From Ampelomyces quisqualis (taxonomy: Eukaryota > Ascomycota > Dothideomycetes > Pleosporales > Phaeosphaeriaceae), in contig JAGTXZ010000008.1 of NCBI GenBank assembly GCA_018398575.1, positions 1,860,001 to 1,924,000 of the forward strand: 64,000 nt of DNA, given 5' to 3'. The position numbers and the translations under genes are program-made. How positions within the stretch are numbered: the first letter of the stretch is position 1; each line of letters opens with the position of its first letter. This document shows positions 31,037-44,240 of this stretch, piece after piece. The notes below the pieces were generated by a model that did no database searches, was not told where the DNA came from, and was given only the letters and a program-made list of their open reading frames with translations.

Positions 31037-33735
31037 TTACAAGAAAAACTTTGTCCTGCTAGTAATAGTATTTAGATAATATTGCAATTTACTTTTAAAA
31101 AGATTGCGTTAAAACGCACAGAACAATATCTAAATCAGATCTGTTTGCAACCTCAAATCTATTAAACACAGTTAAGATTTCTTAGATCTCTTAATAGCTA
31201 AAGCCTTTAGGTTTAGATCTTTCTATTAACACACAGTTAGAATTACTTTAGTAAAAGTTGCGTTTAGCGCTAGGATAGAGACTTAGAGACTATTAATAAC
31301 CTAGGAGTATTAGAGGTAACGCTAATAACTCCCCCTAAAGAATTACTAACTCTAAGAGCCTTCTTCTAAGACGACTCTGTATTAACTGTAACAACCTAGC
31401 AACAGAGTGCCAAAGCAAAAAAGATAGACACTAAGGAATCTAGAGACAGACTCTCTTAGCCTAGATCTAGACCTGTACCTCTACTAAATCCTACTCTTGC
31501 CTAAATAGAGGTTAATTAATTACAACAAGATTTAAAACAGGTATTATTAGAAATTAATTCCCTTAAGAAAGGACTAACTCTTTTAGTAGGTCTAGACAAA
31601 CTCTTGCCTACTACCAAAACCCCTTAGAACTTTTCTATACTCTACTATTTATTAGACAGCTCTACATCTAAGCACTTATACTGTTATAAAGGTTCTTAAC
31701 GTTTTTAACAATCTAAGAAAACGCCTAATATTAACAATCTTAGTAATAGAAAGGATCCTACCTTTTGCTAATAGCAAGCGTCTATTTAGGATTAACTTAA
31801 AATCAACTTAGATTACTATTAGACTAAAAGACAACGCATAGCCTTAGTATAGGGCTATACTATAGGACTAGCCAAGAGCTATCTTAAGCTACAATACCTA
31901 TTAGATACTAATTAAAAACAATTCTAGAACGCTAAGCAAATAATTAAGCTACTTAAGTCCTACTTTATTACAGGTAACAAGATAGCTAAAAGCTAAGCAG
32001 CTTTTAATTAATTGCAAATAACTAAGAAGGAAACGTTCCTCTTATTTAAAGCTAGGTTTTTAAGTTCTGCAGTTAAGAGACAAGTACCCCCTTTAAAGTA
32101 GTTTTACTACTTATAGACTAAGATTACGCTAGGGTTGTAAGCTCCTAACCTATAATTTAGGCACTAATAGAAGAACTTATTTAATTAGATAGTAGAACAC
32201 CTTACTGTATACAATATAGAGCAAAAGAATAACCTTACACTAAGTATAACACTAGCTGCCGCTAAGTTGCTAATTAGGTTAGCTCTATAATAGAGTTTAG
32301 AGCCAAATTAAACAGCTATAACTAGCGCCCTAACAAATTCTGCGCTAGCCTATTAATTTATAACAGTGCATCTTTCTATAAAGACCTCTAAGCTAGAATA
32401 ACAGAAGACTCCTAGTAGTTGTTACTATTGCAGTAAGCTAAGACACTACGCTAGTAATTGTATAAAGCCTTATGTACGTTAGATTAAAGCTGTAGAAGTA
32501 GATAAGTTTAAAGATACTTAAGAGCAACTTAACTAGAAGGTGTATTATATAGGAAATAGAAGCGCCTAGAAAGAACTCTCTCTCTAGGCCTAAGCTGTTA
32601 TAATCTATTTTACCTTAACCTTTCTTATTTGTTTTGCAGTTTCTATTTCCTTATACCTGCGCTTTTCTATAACTAAGGTATTAGCTTACGCCTTAATACT
32701 CTTATTAACACTAGTGCTTAAAGTTTCCTATTTTCAAATTTACAAATTGTTTTATCTGTTTCTAAAGCCTTATATTAACCTATTTAGAAGCTTTCCTTCT
32801 AGGTTTAGGTGCGCAGCTTTAAGAATTAGATTACTTCTACAGTTACTTAATATATTTAACTATACTTAAATATTAACAGCCAAAAGATTTTGAACTATCT
32901 ATTTCTTATCCTTAATCTTAGGTCTTAGGATTGTATACTTAGCCTCTAATAGTTAAGACAATTTAAGATTTAATTAGACACAGATAGGTTACAGTTTATT
33001 TAGCTATCTAAGTACCTTTATTCTTATAATCCTTTACCTCTTATTTCTACTATTCTATATTAAGCTATAGTGCTAGCTACTATCTATCTTAATGTGCAAC
33101 AACGCAACACTCTATAAGAGAAAGAAGACTATTGTATCTAAAACAGTCCTTACTATTGTTCTTCTTCTTCTATTTATTGTATTACGGGATGCTTAAAGCT
33201 TCTATTAGCCTAAAAATTCTTAGAGATTCCTTATACCCTAACTAAGCAACTCTGCTTAGAGTCTAAACCTCTTCTAACTACCTGCATTGCTCTTATTTCT
33301 GCTAATATATTCTACTTTATTATAAAGAAGCCCTAAAACAAGTTCTTTACAACTAGCCTATATAAGATTAATAAGATCCTTGCTTCTAAGGACAACGCAG
33401 CCAATTAATACTAACTAGATAAGTAATTACCTACCTGTTACTCCTAGTATTAGAATGTATTTAGCAAGTTAGCAGCTAATTAATAGCCTTCTTATTATCT
33501 GTACAATTATAAGATTATCTTTAAAGAACTATTACTAAATGCATTTAGTCCCCTGTATAAGTAGAATTAGAAGAAACTTAAAGCTACTAAGGCCTACGTC
33601 TAGGAACACCTTTAGAAGAGTTTTATTAAGGCTAGCTAAAGTCTTTTTACTTTACTTATCCTTTGTATACGCAAACTAAATAAAGATATACGCATCTATA
33701 TAGACTACTAGAAGATTAACGCCCTTACGCGCAAG
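31037..33735 (+). pseudogene. A2 gag, protease and start of RT, broken
   Basis: Parallel to 23361-25912 of A1. The zinc knuckle is well kept near 32,418-32,460: CYYCSKLRHYASNC (CX2CX4HX4C). The pre-RT stretch (ending LEKSFIKAS) ends near 33,640. The RT start follows up to 33,735, where C is inserted. The uninterrupted GGCTAGCTAAAGTC at 33,631-33,644 is the empty site for B1. Confidence 0.8.
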
Positions 33736-33930
33736 TGTCAGATATAAGGTAGTATTTAATAGAAGGGAACAGAGTAAAAGATAGCACGTTTCATAGACCC
33801 TCTAGTCCCAAGAAAGACTAGGATAGGGAGACCTTCTGTCTTATCTCTTACAAGAACACACTATAGACACAATAATACACAAGTTGCACTCTAAACATTT
33901 TATTATATTATTAGAACTATTTATCTAACA
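33736..33930 (+). repeat. 5' LTR of C, 195 bp
   Basis: The LTR has TG...CA termini and the same length as the 3' LTR. The two differ at scattered sites, mostly C/T and G/A, so they were mutated independently after insertion. Confidence 0.9.
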
Positions 33931-36900
33931 ATTAAGAGTCTTAGTGCCTATACCTTTAAAGCACTACAAAGCCAAATACTTACAAAACAAAGCAATATAC
34001 TACTATTGCACAAACACAATAATAACTGTTAAAATAACAATATAACATAACTGCAATCCTATAGTAATCTTAAACAATTATACTTAATAGATTAAATAGA
34101 TTACGCAACTTAAGAACAAATGCGTTTCTCTACGCGTCTAGCACCTTTTTAACGCAAAGCAGCTCTCTTAACCTCTTGTTAAGCTACGTGTTATAACGCA
34201 ACTAGAGATTAATAGCTATTAGCTTTTAACTGCAGCAATTAACGCATATACAGCCTAATACTAATTAGATTACTTAAACGCTGCAAATATACCTCTCTTT
34301 GTTCCTACGCGTATATTAGATCTTTTAAACACTAGAAAGACGTTATACAAGAAGAACGTAGAGGACTATAAAGAAAGGTTTAAAACGTACAAAATAGAAG
34401 ACACTAAGTTCTAGAGAGAAAGCAATTACCTTGCCTAGGTAATAGACTTTATTAGAACTACTGTGTCTATATACCTGTTTACAAATTGCTACAAGCCTTT
34501 TTAGCTATACTAAGACTAGATTACTAAGCTTGCTGCTACTGTAGGCGTATAAGCAGAGAATAAGCTTAACAAAGCATAAATAAGATACTATAAAGTAATA
34601 AAGCTAATAAGAGTAGTTACCTATTAGGATACTTGGCTTACTAAAGTTAACTACGCAGTTACAAAAGGCAGAGCAACTAAAGTACTAGAGTGCCTAAACA
34701 ACTAGTTTATTAAGAAGAACTTTATAGTAGTAGTCTTAAAGCATTTCCTTACTTAGACTATATTATTTATTATACATAGACTCTAGAACGCTACTGTTAC
34801 AGTTACAGAGATGTTCCTCTAGTTTTAGAAGAACGCCTAACTTATGTATCTAACAAAGAGCTAATCTAATAAGGTAGCATTTGCTACAAGAAGACTAACT
34901 CTAAATAACAAAGAACTTAAGAACAAGAAGAAGAGAGGTAAAGGACGCAATTAAAAGCACTAACAGCTCTACAATAGAAGAGAGTTCTTATTACAAAAGT
35001 GCAAAGCTTGTAACAGCTTCTATACCCTCTCTAAGTGTTAGTACGCCTTTCTAGACAACGCTCTAGAGGATTAGTAACTACAAGACTACATTACTAAGAT
35101 AGTAAAGGACAGGATTAGTAACACGCCTAACTTGTAAGACAGCGTAAGATTAACAAAACAACTACATTCTAAGACACTAGCGATTAAGAAGTTGCAGTTA
35201 GCTACACTTACTATTAAGTCTATGTCTAAAGAATAACTATATAGCAGAAAGATTAGAGTAATTAACTTAGTAATTATTGCCTTGACTTTTATAACTAAGC
35301 ACTCTAGGTATCTACTTAAACAATTCTTTATCCTTAACTCTAGTACAACGTGCTACGTAGTAAATAATATTAAATAATTTATAAACACCTAACCTCTAGC
35401 GTAAGAAGACTTTCTATAGGCAGGTAATATATATATATAGATAAAGGCATATAGTACTGTAGTTATTAGAGTAGAAGAAGACTATACTATATAGCTCCTG
35501 CGCCTATACAACATAGCCTATTACTTAGACTTTTACTATAACCTTGTCTTATTTAGGATACTCTGCTAACAAGGTCTATAGTAAGATACTAAGTTAAACC
35601 TAACAGTCCTGCGCAGACACAACAATACTGCAGTAGCTATCCTCTAAGAATAATATAGATAATAGGTTATTAAATACAATAATGTTAAATAACTATAGGG
35701 TAGCTTCGCAACTACTATGTAGACCTAATACCTATAGTAACAAGCTAAGGCAGTAATATAGCACAAACAAATAGAACACCTAAGACCTTAGGCACTTAAG
35801 CACCTTATATATTATTCTAAAAAGGTAAAGATTATTAGCCTACCTATAGTTAATTGCAACGCGTACAAAAGATTAAAGTTAAAAAGACAAATAAGAAGAG
35901 CACCTAGAGAGATCTATAAAGGACCTAGAAAGTAAGTAGCTATTAATTTTTATAACTACAAAGACAGAAGTAACACAAAAGAGAAGACGCAAATACTAAT
36001 TACGTATAGAGCAACTAGCTACCTTTAGGATTTCTATCTTAAGAACTATACTACCTATACTATTATTTAAGCCTTCTAGACTTTTGTTACGTTTATAAAG
36101 ACGCAATTTAACATTACAGTTATAGTTATTAAGACTAATAATAAGACGTTCTAATTAGTAGAAGTATAATAATAGAAGGATAATTAGAGTATTATAGTAG
36201 AACTTTCTGCACCAGATACCTAAGCCTAGAATAGCAGAGTAGAACGCTTAGAGAGTGTAATTAAAGAAAAGTCTTGCGCAATACGTCTTAACGCTAACCT
36301 ACTATAGAAGCTCTAGCTAGAAGTTGTGCGTTCTACTATATATCTTTATAATAGAACGCCTAGATACTTAAATAACTAGAAATTACTATACAAAGAGTTC
36401 TTTACTAGAGTTGCCTATTAAATAGAAATTGTTACGTTACTTTATAAGCTAAATTAGTCTTATCTACGCACTTATAGTTATAAAGCCTTTGCAATAATAG
36501 ATAACATAAAGAGGCATAAGAGACGTTTACAAAGACTTAACCTAAAGGCCTAGATTAGTTATCTTGTTAGCTACTAATTATCTAACATATTTAGAGTATA
36601 GGTACTGTTAATAGAGAAGGTTATTAGTACCTATAACGTAGTGTTTAATAAGTATACAATTTTTAATAAGAGCAAGAAACACGTTATAGATAACTTTATA
36701 CACAGTACTCTTAAGAAGATTAAAGCCTAAATCTAAATAGTAGAGTTACTCTCCTTTCCTTAGGAATAGAACAGTAAAACAGATACGTTCTACAAGGACA
36801 AGGCAGTAAGCAACTTCTATAACAGACTAGTAGATTAACTCTAATATAATAAGGCAGGAAAGAAGAGAATACTCTATTCTACGCTACTAAATACTCTACC

Positions 36901-39076
36901 TGCAGCGTTTATTACTACGTAGATAAGTTTAGTTAGATACAAGCAGTTACCTCTAGTCGCTACTAAGAGTAGTAATAAGGGATAAGATCTAGTTCTACCT
37001 TACTCTTGTAGAACACAGACACTAGAAATAGACTTTTTACGCAAAAGAGATAGAGCTAAGCCAGTTAATTACTAAGTGTCTCTCCTAGGCAAAAGGGACA
37101 GACTCTAACCTCTACTTAACGTACCAAGTCTAGCTACTATTGCTAAGCCTAGGATTACAGCCTATAAAGCTAATCTAATAGTAAGAAACGTATAAGAATA
37201 CCTAGTATATATTACTAAGCCTTAGGCTGCAGCTTTTATAGCTAGTCTATAGGCAGAAAACGTTTAAGATATTAAAGAAGTGCAAGTAAATAATGCAAGC
37301 ATTACGCGCAAGATAATAAAGAGATATTAACCCTATCTTAGCAAGCTGCTACTTCTACTCTTACTAAATAGACTTAAGCTAAGTTATCTATTCTATAACA
37401 GCTTTAAGAAGGCTAAGGAAGAATACCTTAAGAGCTATAAGAAGACTAAGTTATAGATAGAAGTGCTAAGCTTTTAAGTAAGAAGAGAAGAGATCTAAAT
37501 ACTAGACTTAATATAGGTATACACCTATAAGCTAGACAAGCAGTCTTAACTTAAGAAGTATAAGGCAAAGCTAGTAGTAAGAGGCAATTAGCAGAACAAT
37601 GTATTAGCCCTAGATACCTACGCTGCTACACTAGCTAGAAGATTATTTTGCATACTTATAGCTATTGCTACTTAGTTTAACCTAGAGCTTAGGCAATTTA
37701 ACGTTATAAACGCCTTTATACACGCGCTAATTAATTAACTAATCTATATATAGATACCTAGAAGATATACTAAAGAAGGTATAATACTTTAGCTAGATAA
37801 GGCGCTGTACAGCCTCTAGATTTTACCTCTTCTATAGCAGAGATATATTACTAATACCCTCTTAAGTATAGGTTTCCTTCTTGTACTCTATAAGCTATAC
37901 TACATAATTTGCAACAGAGTATTTATTTTCTTCTATATAGATAATATTATTCTTAGTAATTACCTAAACAAGAAGAAGGCAGCAGATAAGGCTGTAGAAG
38001 AGTTACAGAAGAAGTATACTATTACTAAAGGAGAACCTCTTAAGTAGTTTCTAGGACTAGAGGTTATTAGAAACTAAGAAGCCTAAAAAATCTAGCTATC
38101 TTAAGCAGCCTATATTAACAAGATTACTAGACTTGCTACTAACTATATAGTACAATACAATGCCCTAATGTTACGCGTTAAACTGTTACTAAGGAAGAAC
38201 CTAGCCTTAGCTACTAAGATAAATTTATATTAACAAAAGATTAGCTTACTTTTGTTTATAGCAGTAAACATACGCCTAGATGTTGCCTTTGCTACCTTAC
38301 AACTTGCGCAATCCCTAACAAATCTAAGCCCTAAACACTAAAGAGCTGCTAACTACGTCCTCTTCTACCTACAATACACACAATCTCTAGGCCTCTAGTT
38401 TAGCAGAAATAACAAACTAGTAGTTACTAGTAACGCGTTATTTGCAGACAACACAATAGACTAAAAGAGTTCTAAAAGATTTATCTTAAAGCTTTTTAGA
38501 AGAGCAATTGCATAGCGCGTAAACAAGTAAGATACTATAATAATATTAATAACTAAAGCAGAACTACTCTTGCTAGCACAAGTAGCAAAGAAGGTACAGT
38601 TTTTTACATAACTATAGACTAAGTTAGGTATTAAACTTTAAGACTTTACAATTACAATCTAGTACAATAACAAACAAACTATTTAGCTAGTTAATAAGAA
38701 TACCTTTTAGTTAATAACAAAGCTCTAATACGTAGATATCTATAATTACTAGCTACAACAAGAAGTATAACAGAAGAAGATTAGGGTAACCTACACGCCT
38801 ACTAACAAGATAATTGCTAACAGCTTTACTAAGTTACTCCTAGCAAACAAGATGCGCTAGTTCCTAGATTACGTTAGCTTAGTTAATATTAGAAATAAGA
38901 TTGTTGTTAAGTAAAGATAAATTAAAAATTTGCTTAACTAGATAGAGAGTATAGAGATTGCAGGCACTATATTAAGAAGCTATAAAGATAAGAAGACCTT
39001 ACGCAGCAGCACAGAAGGACTTAGAGTTATATAAGCAGAGGTTCTAGCTTAGAGCAAAGCTTAAGCTAAAGGGGTG
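33931..39076 (+). pseudogene. broken gag-pol of copia element C
   Basis: A gag zinc-finger relic lies near 34,998-35,040 (CKACNSFYTLSKC). The integrase/middle region follows at about 35,300-36,700. The copia RT is recognised at 37,610-37,800 by QFNVINAFIHALIN and IYIQIPRRY (original FDVxNAFLxA type), and by FYIDNIIL near 37,930, where YxDD has become YIDN. RNase H follows to about 38,930. TAG replaces Trp in all frames, so nothing can be translated. Confidence 0.85.
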
Positions 39077-39271
39077 TGTTAGATATAAAGTAGTATTTGA
39101 TAGAAGGGAACAGAGTTAAAGATAGCACGTTTTATAGACCCCTTAGTCCTAAGGAGGACTAGGATAAGGAGACCTTCTGTCTTATCTCTTACAAGAACAC
39201 ACTATAGACATAACAATACATAAGTTGCACCCCAAACATTTTATTATATTATCAGAACCGTTTATCTAACA
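39077..39271 (+). repeat. 3' LTR of C, 195 bp
   Basis: Starts TGTTAGATATAAAGTAG directly after AAAGGGG and ends CGTTTATCTAACA at the second GCAAG copy. Confidence 0.9.
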
Positions 39272-39276
39272 GCAAG

Positions 39277-42200
39277 AACGTCTATCTAATCTCTTGTATT
39301 AATAAGCTGTTGTTACGCCCCTCTAAAGCTAAGATCTTTACTAAGTTTAACATTAGGGCTATCTTTAACAAAATTTGTATAAATCCTAACTCTAAAGAGT
39401 ATACTATATTCTAGACCTATTACAGTACTTATAAGTATAAGGTACTTTCTTTTAGCTTATACAATAGGCTAGCCACGTATTAGCGTTACATAAATAATAT
39501 ACTAATTAATTATTTTAACAATTTCTGTATTGCGTATCTTAACAACATTCTAATCTACTCTAAGGATATAAATTTACATTAGGAATACGTCTAAAAGGTC
39601 TTTAAGCGCCTACGTACTATAGGACTCTAAGTAGACATTTAAAAAAGTAAATTCTATATAACCTGCATAAAGTATTTAGGTTACGTTTTAACAAACTAGA
39701 GTACTAAGGTTAACTCTAACAAGGTAGAAGTACTCTGTAACTAGGCTAAACCTACTATAGTTACTAGTGTTAAGTTATTTCTTAGTTTTGCTAGTTTCTA
39801 TTAAAAATTTATTAAAGATTTCTCTTGTGTAGCTAAACTAATTATAAAGCTTTAGAGTCCTACTACCTCTTTTGAATAGACTATAGACTGCTAATAGGCT
39901 TTTAATTAGATTAAAGCCTTACTCCTAGCTATTCCTACGCTATCTTATTTCTATCCTAAGTACAACACAAAATTAGAAACTAACGCGTTAGATAGAGTAA
40001 TAGCAGGAGTACTCTCTTAAAGGTACCTTAATAACAAGTAGTATTCTATAGCCTTCTATAGTTACGCTCTATCTAAGGCTAAACTTAATTAGAAAATAGA
40101 TAACAAAAAACTATTTACTATCTTAAAAGCATTTAAGAAGTAAAGAGCTAAGCTTACCTCTATGCAGAGCTAAATCTAGGTGTATTTAGACTATTACTTC
40201 TTAAAATACTTTATAACTACAAAGGTTCTTAATGCACGTTAAGCCTAATAGGCAGAGGTTATTGCCTCTTTTAATTTTTGCATTAAGTACACGCCTAGCA
40301 AGTTAAATAAGTAAGCTAATATTCTAAGCTAAAGGGAACAGAACGTTAGCAAAGTTAAGTCTGCCTAACAAGATAATAGATCTTGTGTACTTCTAGGACC
40401 TAAACGCCTAAACTTCTAGGTTAACTCTAAACTAGCTTAGAACTACGTCTGTAACTAGCTAGAGATTAATGTATTAGCCATTTTAGTTTACTCTATTAGT
40501 GCCCTCTTAAACATTAACTCTTTAGAACTAATTAAAGCCCTACTAGCAGAAAATTACTACTTCTTTAAGAAAGAACGCTTTACGTTGCTATAGCTGTATT
40601 GTGTTTAAGAAGAACTACTGCTATATTACTTACGCCTTTATGTACCTAAAGATTCCCCCTTATATACTTAACTAATTAGAAAGGCTTATAATTAAGTATT
40701 TACTACTTACCTAAGCGCTACAAAGACGTATTAGCTTCTAGCCTAGTAATATTATTAGAAAGGTATAGAGGCTATATGTAAACGCTATGTACAAAACTAC
40801 GTATCCTGTTAAAGATCTTATTTAAGACAGCTCTAATCCTAAGGTTTTCTCTATCTATTACTAATTCTAGATAGGCCTATATAGCATTTGTGCATAGATT
40901 TTAAGATATTCCTAACAGATTGTTATAGCTATAATTAAATTATAGTTGTTATTAATTGTCTATCTAAGTAAGCTGTTTCTATTTCTTGCTACAAAACAAT
41001 TAACGCTTAAGAAATAGCTTACTTGTTTATCTAATAGGTATACTAATTTAGCTATACGCCTAAAAGTATAGTGTCTAACTACAGACCTTAGTTTGTGTCC
41101 TAATTCTAGTCTAAGTTCTGCAAGATCCTAGGCGTATAAATTAAGCTTTCTACAGCCTACTATAAACAAACTAATAGACAAACTAAGATTATAAACAAGT
41201 ATATTAATTAACAATTAAGGCTCTTTGTATTCTATTACTAGGATAACTAGAGTAACCTCTTACTAATAATTAATTAAGCCTAAGCTACGCTGCTACACTC
41301 TGCAATTAGTATAGCGCTGTACTAGCTTCTTTTTAGATCTAAACTGCGCTAAAGCTAAGATTAGTTATTATCTACTTTAAAACACAAGGATGCTAATGTT
41401 AAAGACGCCTTAAGCTTAGCTACCTGCATGCACAAAGCCTAGCGTATAGCTAAAGATAATATAAAAAAGGCTTAACAACGCATAGCTGCCAAAGTTAACA
41501 AATATTAATAACCTATTAATTAGTTAGTAGGTAACAAGGTTTACGTATTAACCTAAAACCTATCTATTACCTACTTAAGTTGTAAACTTGCTAAATTGTA
41601 AGAGAAACTCTTTAAAGTTCTAGAACAAGTTAGGCATTTATTCTAATTAAAACTGCTAGGAGGCTCTAAAATCTATAACGTGTTTGCTCTAGACGTTCTT
41701 TGCAAGGACCTTAACAACTCCTTACCTAGTTAGCTAAGCCTAAACCTATCTAGCATCCTAATTTAAGGCGTTAAAGAATAGAAAGTTAAGGAGATTCTAG
41801 CTAGCAAGCTATACTACTCTATCCTAAAGTATTGCGTAAAATAGGTAGGCTATAATCTTAACTCTACTTAGTACAATGCTTTAAACTTTATAGGCGCTCT
41901 ATATATATTTGCAAGCGTTTTACAAACGCTATCTAAAATAGCTAGGACTTCTACAAGCATTAGCTAAGTAGATTATAGCATAGAAAAAAGAAGTTAAAGA
42001 TCTTACAGCATTACAAGACAATTATATTAGGAAAATTAAACTTAATATTGCAACTACTACACTAGTGTGTAACAGCTATTAACAATAGAAGTTTTACTCT
42101 TCTATTAGATCTAACAGCAGACTATTACTGCTACTAGTAGGACGTTCTTAACTATCTAAATCTCTAGGTGTAGACACTAACGCACTACTTAGTTGTCTTC

Positions 42201-43107
42201 TGTTCTAGCCTTGCTTATTGCAAGTACTAGTCTCTTGCGCTACCTTTTGCGCCTCTTCCTGCTCTGCTAACTAATTAGCTCTTAATACTATTATAACATC
42301 TACTAGCTAGGCAACTACACTAGTTAACCTAGCTATACTCTTCCTAAGCGCCCTAACCTCCTTAGCTATCTCTCTAACCTCTCTAGCTAGCTCCTCCCTC
42401 TAGTAATAAGCGCTAACTAATAAGTTAGTGTTATTTAGGTTAGCTACCTATATAGTGCTTACTTGCACTATAGTAGCTAACTAAAACGCTGCGTTCTTAA
42501 CAGTAACCTCTTACTCTAATATAACCTTATTAGACTTGTCTCTACCTAGGGTAGCAAACCTGCAGTTAAAGGCCTTAAAAAGGCTATTATACTTCTAGCC
42601 TGCATATAAAGAAACTAGGTAACACTTTTTATTTAAGAGCGTGCAGTATGCACACTTCTTAGAGATGTTTAAATAGAATCTAAACTTAATATTAAACTAG
42701 CTGCAAGTAAAAGCTCTTGCAATCTATAGGTAAATAACCTAATAAGCTAAGGGATAAGCTCTAAGAGAGACAAGAATAGGCATTATATATATCTGTAAAA
42801 CAGTTAGCTAGTAATTAAATTATAAGAGCAGTTAGATAGTAGTAGGTATACAAATATGTAGAAGAAAAAGTATAAGAAAGTAGTATGCTAAGAGCTAGCT
42901 TTGTATATATACTTAAAAAACTCTAAGTAAAGTTAAGATAACAAACGCGCTGCTGTGCTAAGTATAATAACAATAAACAGCTACAACGCGTTATTAGAAA
43001 TTTAAAGTTAAAGTAAATAAGACTTTTAGAAAATTTTAGAAAGTATCTAAAAGCACACTAAAACAGACCAAATTAATAGAGACTATTAATTTCAAGAAGA
43101 GGGGTAA
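39277..43107 (+). pseudogene. A2 RT, RNase H, integrase and 3' region, broken
   Basis: RT motifs are read near 39,290-39,620: LRPSKAKIFTKFNIRAIFN, YKYKVLSFSLYN and AYLNNILIYS (YLDD changed to YLNN). RNase H follows to about 40,330. The integrase core is recognised near 40,880-41,340 by IIVVINCLSK, PKSIVSNYRP-FVS-F, FCKILGV and LSTAYYKQTNRQT, a classical Ty3/gypsy DDE integrase. The last kilobase (about 42,060-43,107) has no recognised domain and ends in the polypurine tract. Confidence 0.85.
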
Positions 43108-43407
43108 TGTAACAGGCATATACAAATACATGTTACATCTAATACCCTATAAAGGCTTAGTAACAGATTATATAAGAAATAGCAGAGGTAGTACTAAAAG
43201 CGCTTTAAATTAGCTTTAACTTAGTTGCTACCTTACCTATAAATATAAGCCTATTGCATTAGATAGAAGATAAGTTTTCCTTATCCTTTTGTACAAGACC
43301 TATAGGTATATAGCTAATCTAGAATCTCTAATACAACACGTACTCCTATATGCCTCTAATACGTATCTAGTTCAATCCTAATAGCTGTACCTACCTGCGT
43401 TGTTACA
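43108..43407 (+). repeat. 3' LTR of A2, 300 bp
   Basis: Runs from TGTAACAGGCATATAC to GCGTTGTTACA, followed directly by the AGTAA target duplication. Comparison with the unmutated solo LTR shows nearly every C in a YCR context changed, for example CCGATT to CTAGTT and CCCGA to CCTAA. Confidence 0.9.
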
Positions 43408-43412
43408 AGTAA

Positions 43413-44240
43413 AAGCCTACTTAAGAGCCTTTATAAGCTAGGACTAGTTAAACTAGGCTACTCTATGCCTACTAGCACAAATTGCTATAGCTAGACAAAA
43501 TGCAACATCTATAAGCGTTAGCCTATCCTTCTTCTAGCATAAGTATAATATAGACTCTATTTAGTTAGACTTAGAATAGACTACAAAAAACTAGTATTAG
43601 TCTAGCATTAATAAGAGAGCTACTGCTAAAGTAATAGTAACTAAGATAAAAAAGATAATAGACTACGTATAAGTAAAGATAGTAGAAGTATAATAAAAAT
43701 AAGAATACTAGGCTAACTATTACAAATAGAAAGCTCTAAAACTTTGTATAGAAAACAAAGTATAGCTTTAGTACAGCTACACTATATCTAATAACAGACC
43801 TTTAAAGAAGTTAGATTAGAAAAATAGAAAATATATAGTTATAAAAGTTATATTACTATATATTGTAGAGCTAAGCGTACTCTCTAGAGTGCACCTAAGA
43901 TTCTATATTAACTGCCTCTAGCTTAATACAAAGAATCTGCTTCTACACTAGGTGTCTAATAACTAGCAACTAGAAGTAATAATAGAAAATAAAGATAAAG
44001 CTAATAATAAGTACCTTATTAACTATATCCTTATAGAATAATAAAAAAAGAAAAAGCAAGGCATATAGCTACAGTACTTAGTAAAATAAGTAGAATATAT
44101 AAAACTAATATAAGAACTGTAAGCAAATATTACTAACACTATAGCACTTACTAAGTAGCTAGATAAAAACAGAATAGAATAAAACTTAGATAGATTGTTA
44201 GTAGAGCGCCTACTTACCCTAACTACCAAATAAGCATATT
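43413..44240 (+). pseudogene. B1 integrase C-terminal part and chromodomain, broken
   Basis: Continues the frame cut at 30,736: KAYLRAFIS, then ATLCLLAQIAIARQNATS, NNRPLKKLD and VELSVLSRVHLRFYI. These are the usual end of a Ty3/gypsy integrase with its GPY/F-type region. At about 44,010-44,180 a chromodomain is read: KYLINYIL, a Lys-rich loop, LQYLVK-VEY, then NITNTIALTK. Such chromodomains target integration to heterochromatin in this class of element. An antisense open frame at 44023-44229 is a shadow. Confidence 0.8.

Larger units (their letters stand above)
33736..39271 (+). mobile_element. Ty1/copia element C, innermost layer, 5,536 bp
   Basis: 195-bp LTRs at 33736-33930 and 39077-39271, starting TGTCAGATATAAGG (TGTTAG in the 3' copy) and ending TTTATCTAACA. 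They are flanked by a perfect GCAAG duplication (33731-33735 and 39272-39276). AAAGGGGTG before the 3' LTR is the polypurine tract. The internal order gag, integrase, RT, RNase H identifies a copia element. It is inserted within the A2 reverse transcriptase; A1 shows the site empty at 46627-46631 (GTAAG after RIP). Confidence 0.92.
30737..43407 (+). mobile_element. Ty3/gypsy element A2, inserted in B1 integrase, itself interrupted by C
   Basis: Complete family-A copy with 300-bp LTRs at 30737-31036 and 43108-43407 and a perfect AGTAA duplication (30732-30736 and 43408-43412). The first LTR starts TATAAC, a RIP change of TGTAAC. Without C it is about 7.1 kb. Its polypurine tract AAGAAGAGGGGTAA lies directly before the 3' LTR. 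Removing A2 and one AGTAA restores the B1 integrase frame, and B2 shows the same site empty at 50640-50644. Confidence 0.92.

Noticed and set aside
30737..43407. Tandem array reading of LTR-internal-LTR-internal-LTR from 23,061
   Set aside because: Different target duplications (AGTAA, GCTAA) and the B1 flanks show nesting, not a shared-LTR tandem.
44023..44229. 68-codon minus-strand frame in the AT block
   Set aside because: Antisense to the B1 chromodomain; open only because TAA/TAG are read as TTA/CTA.
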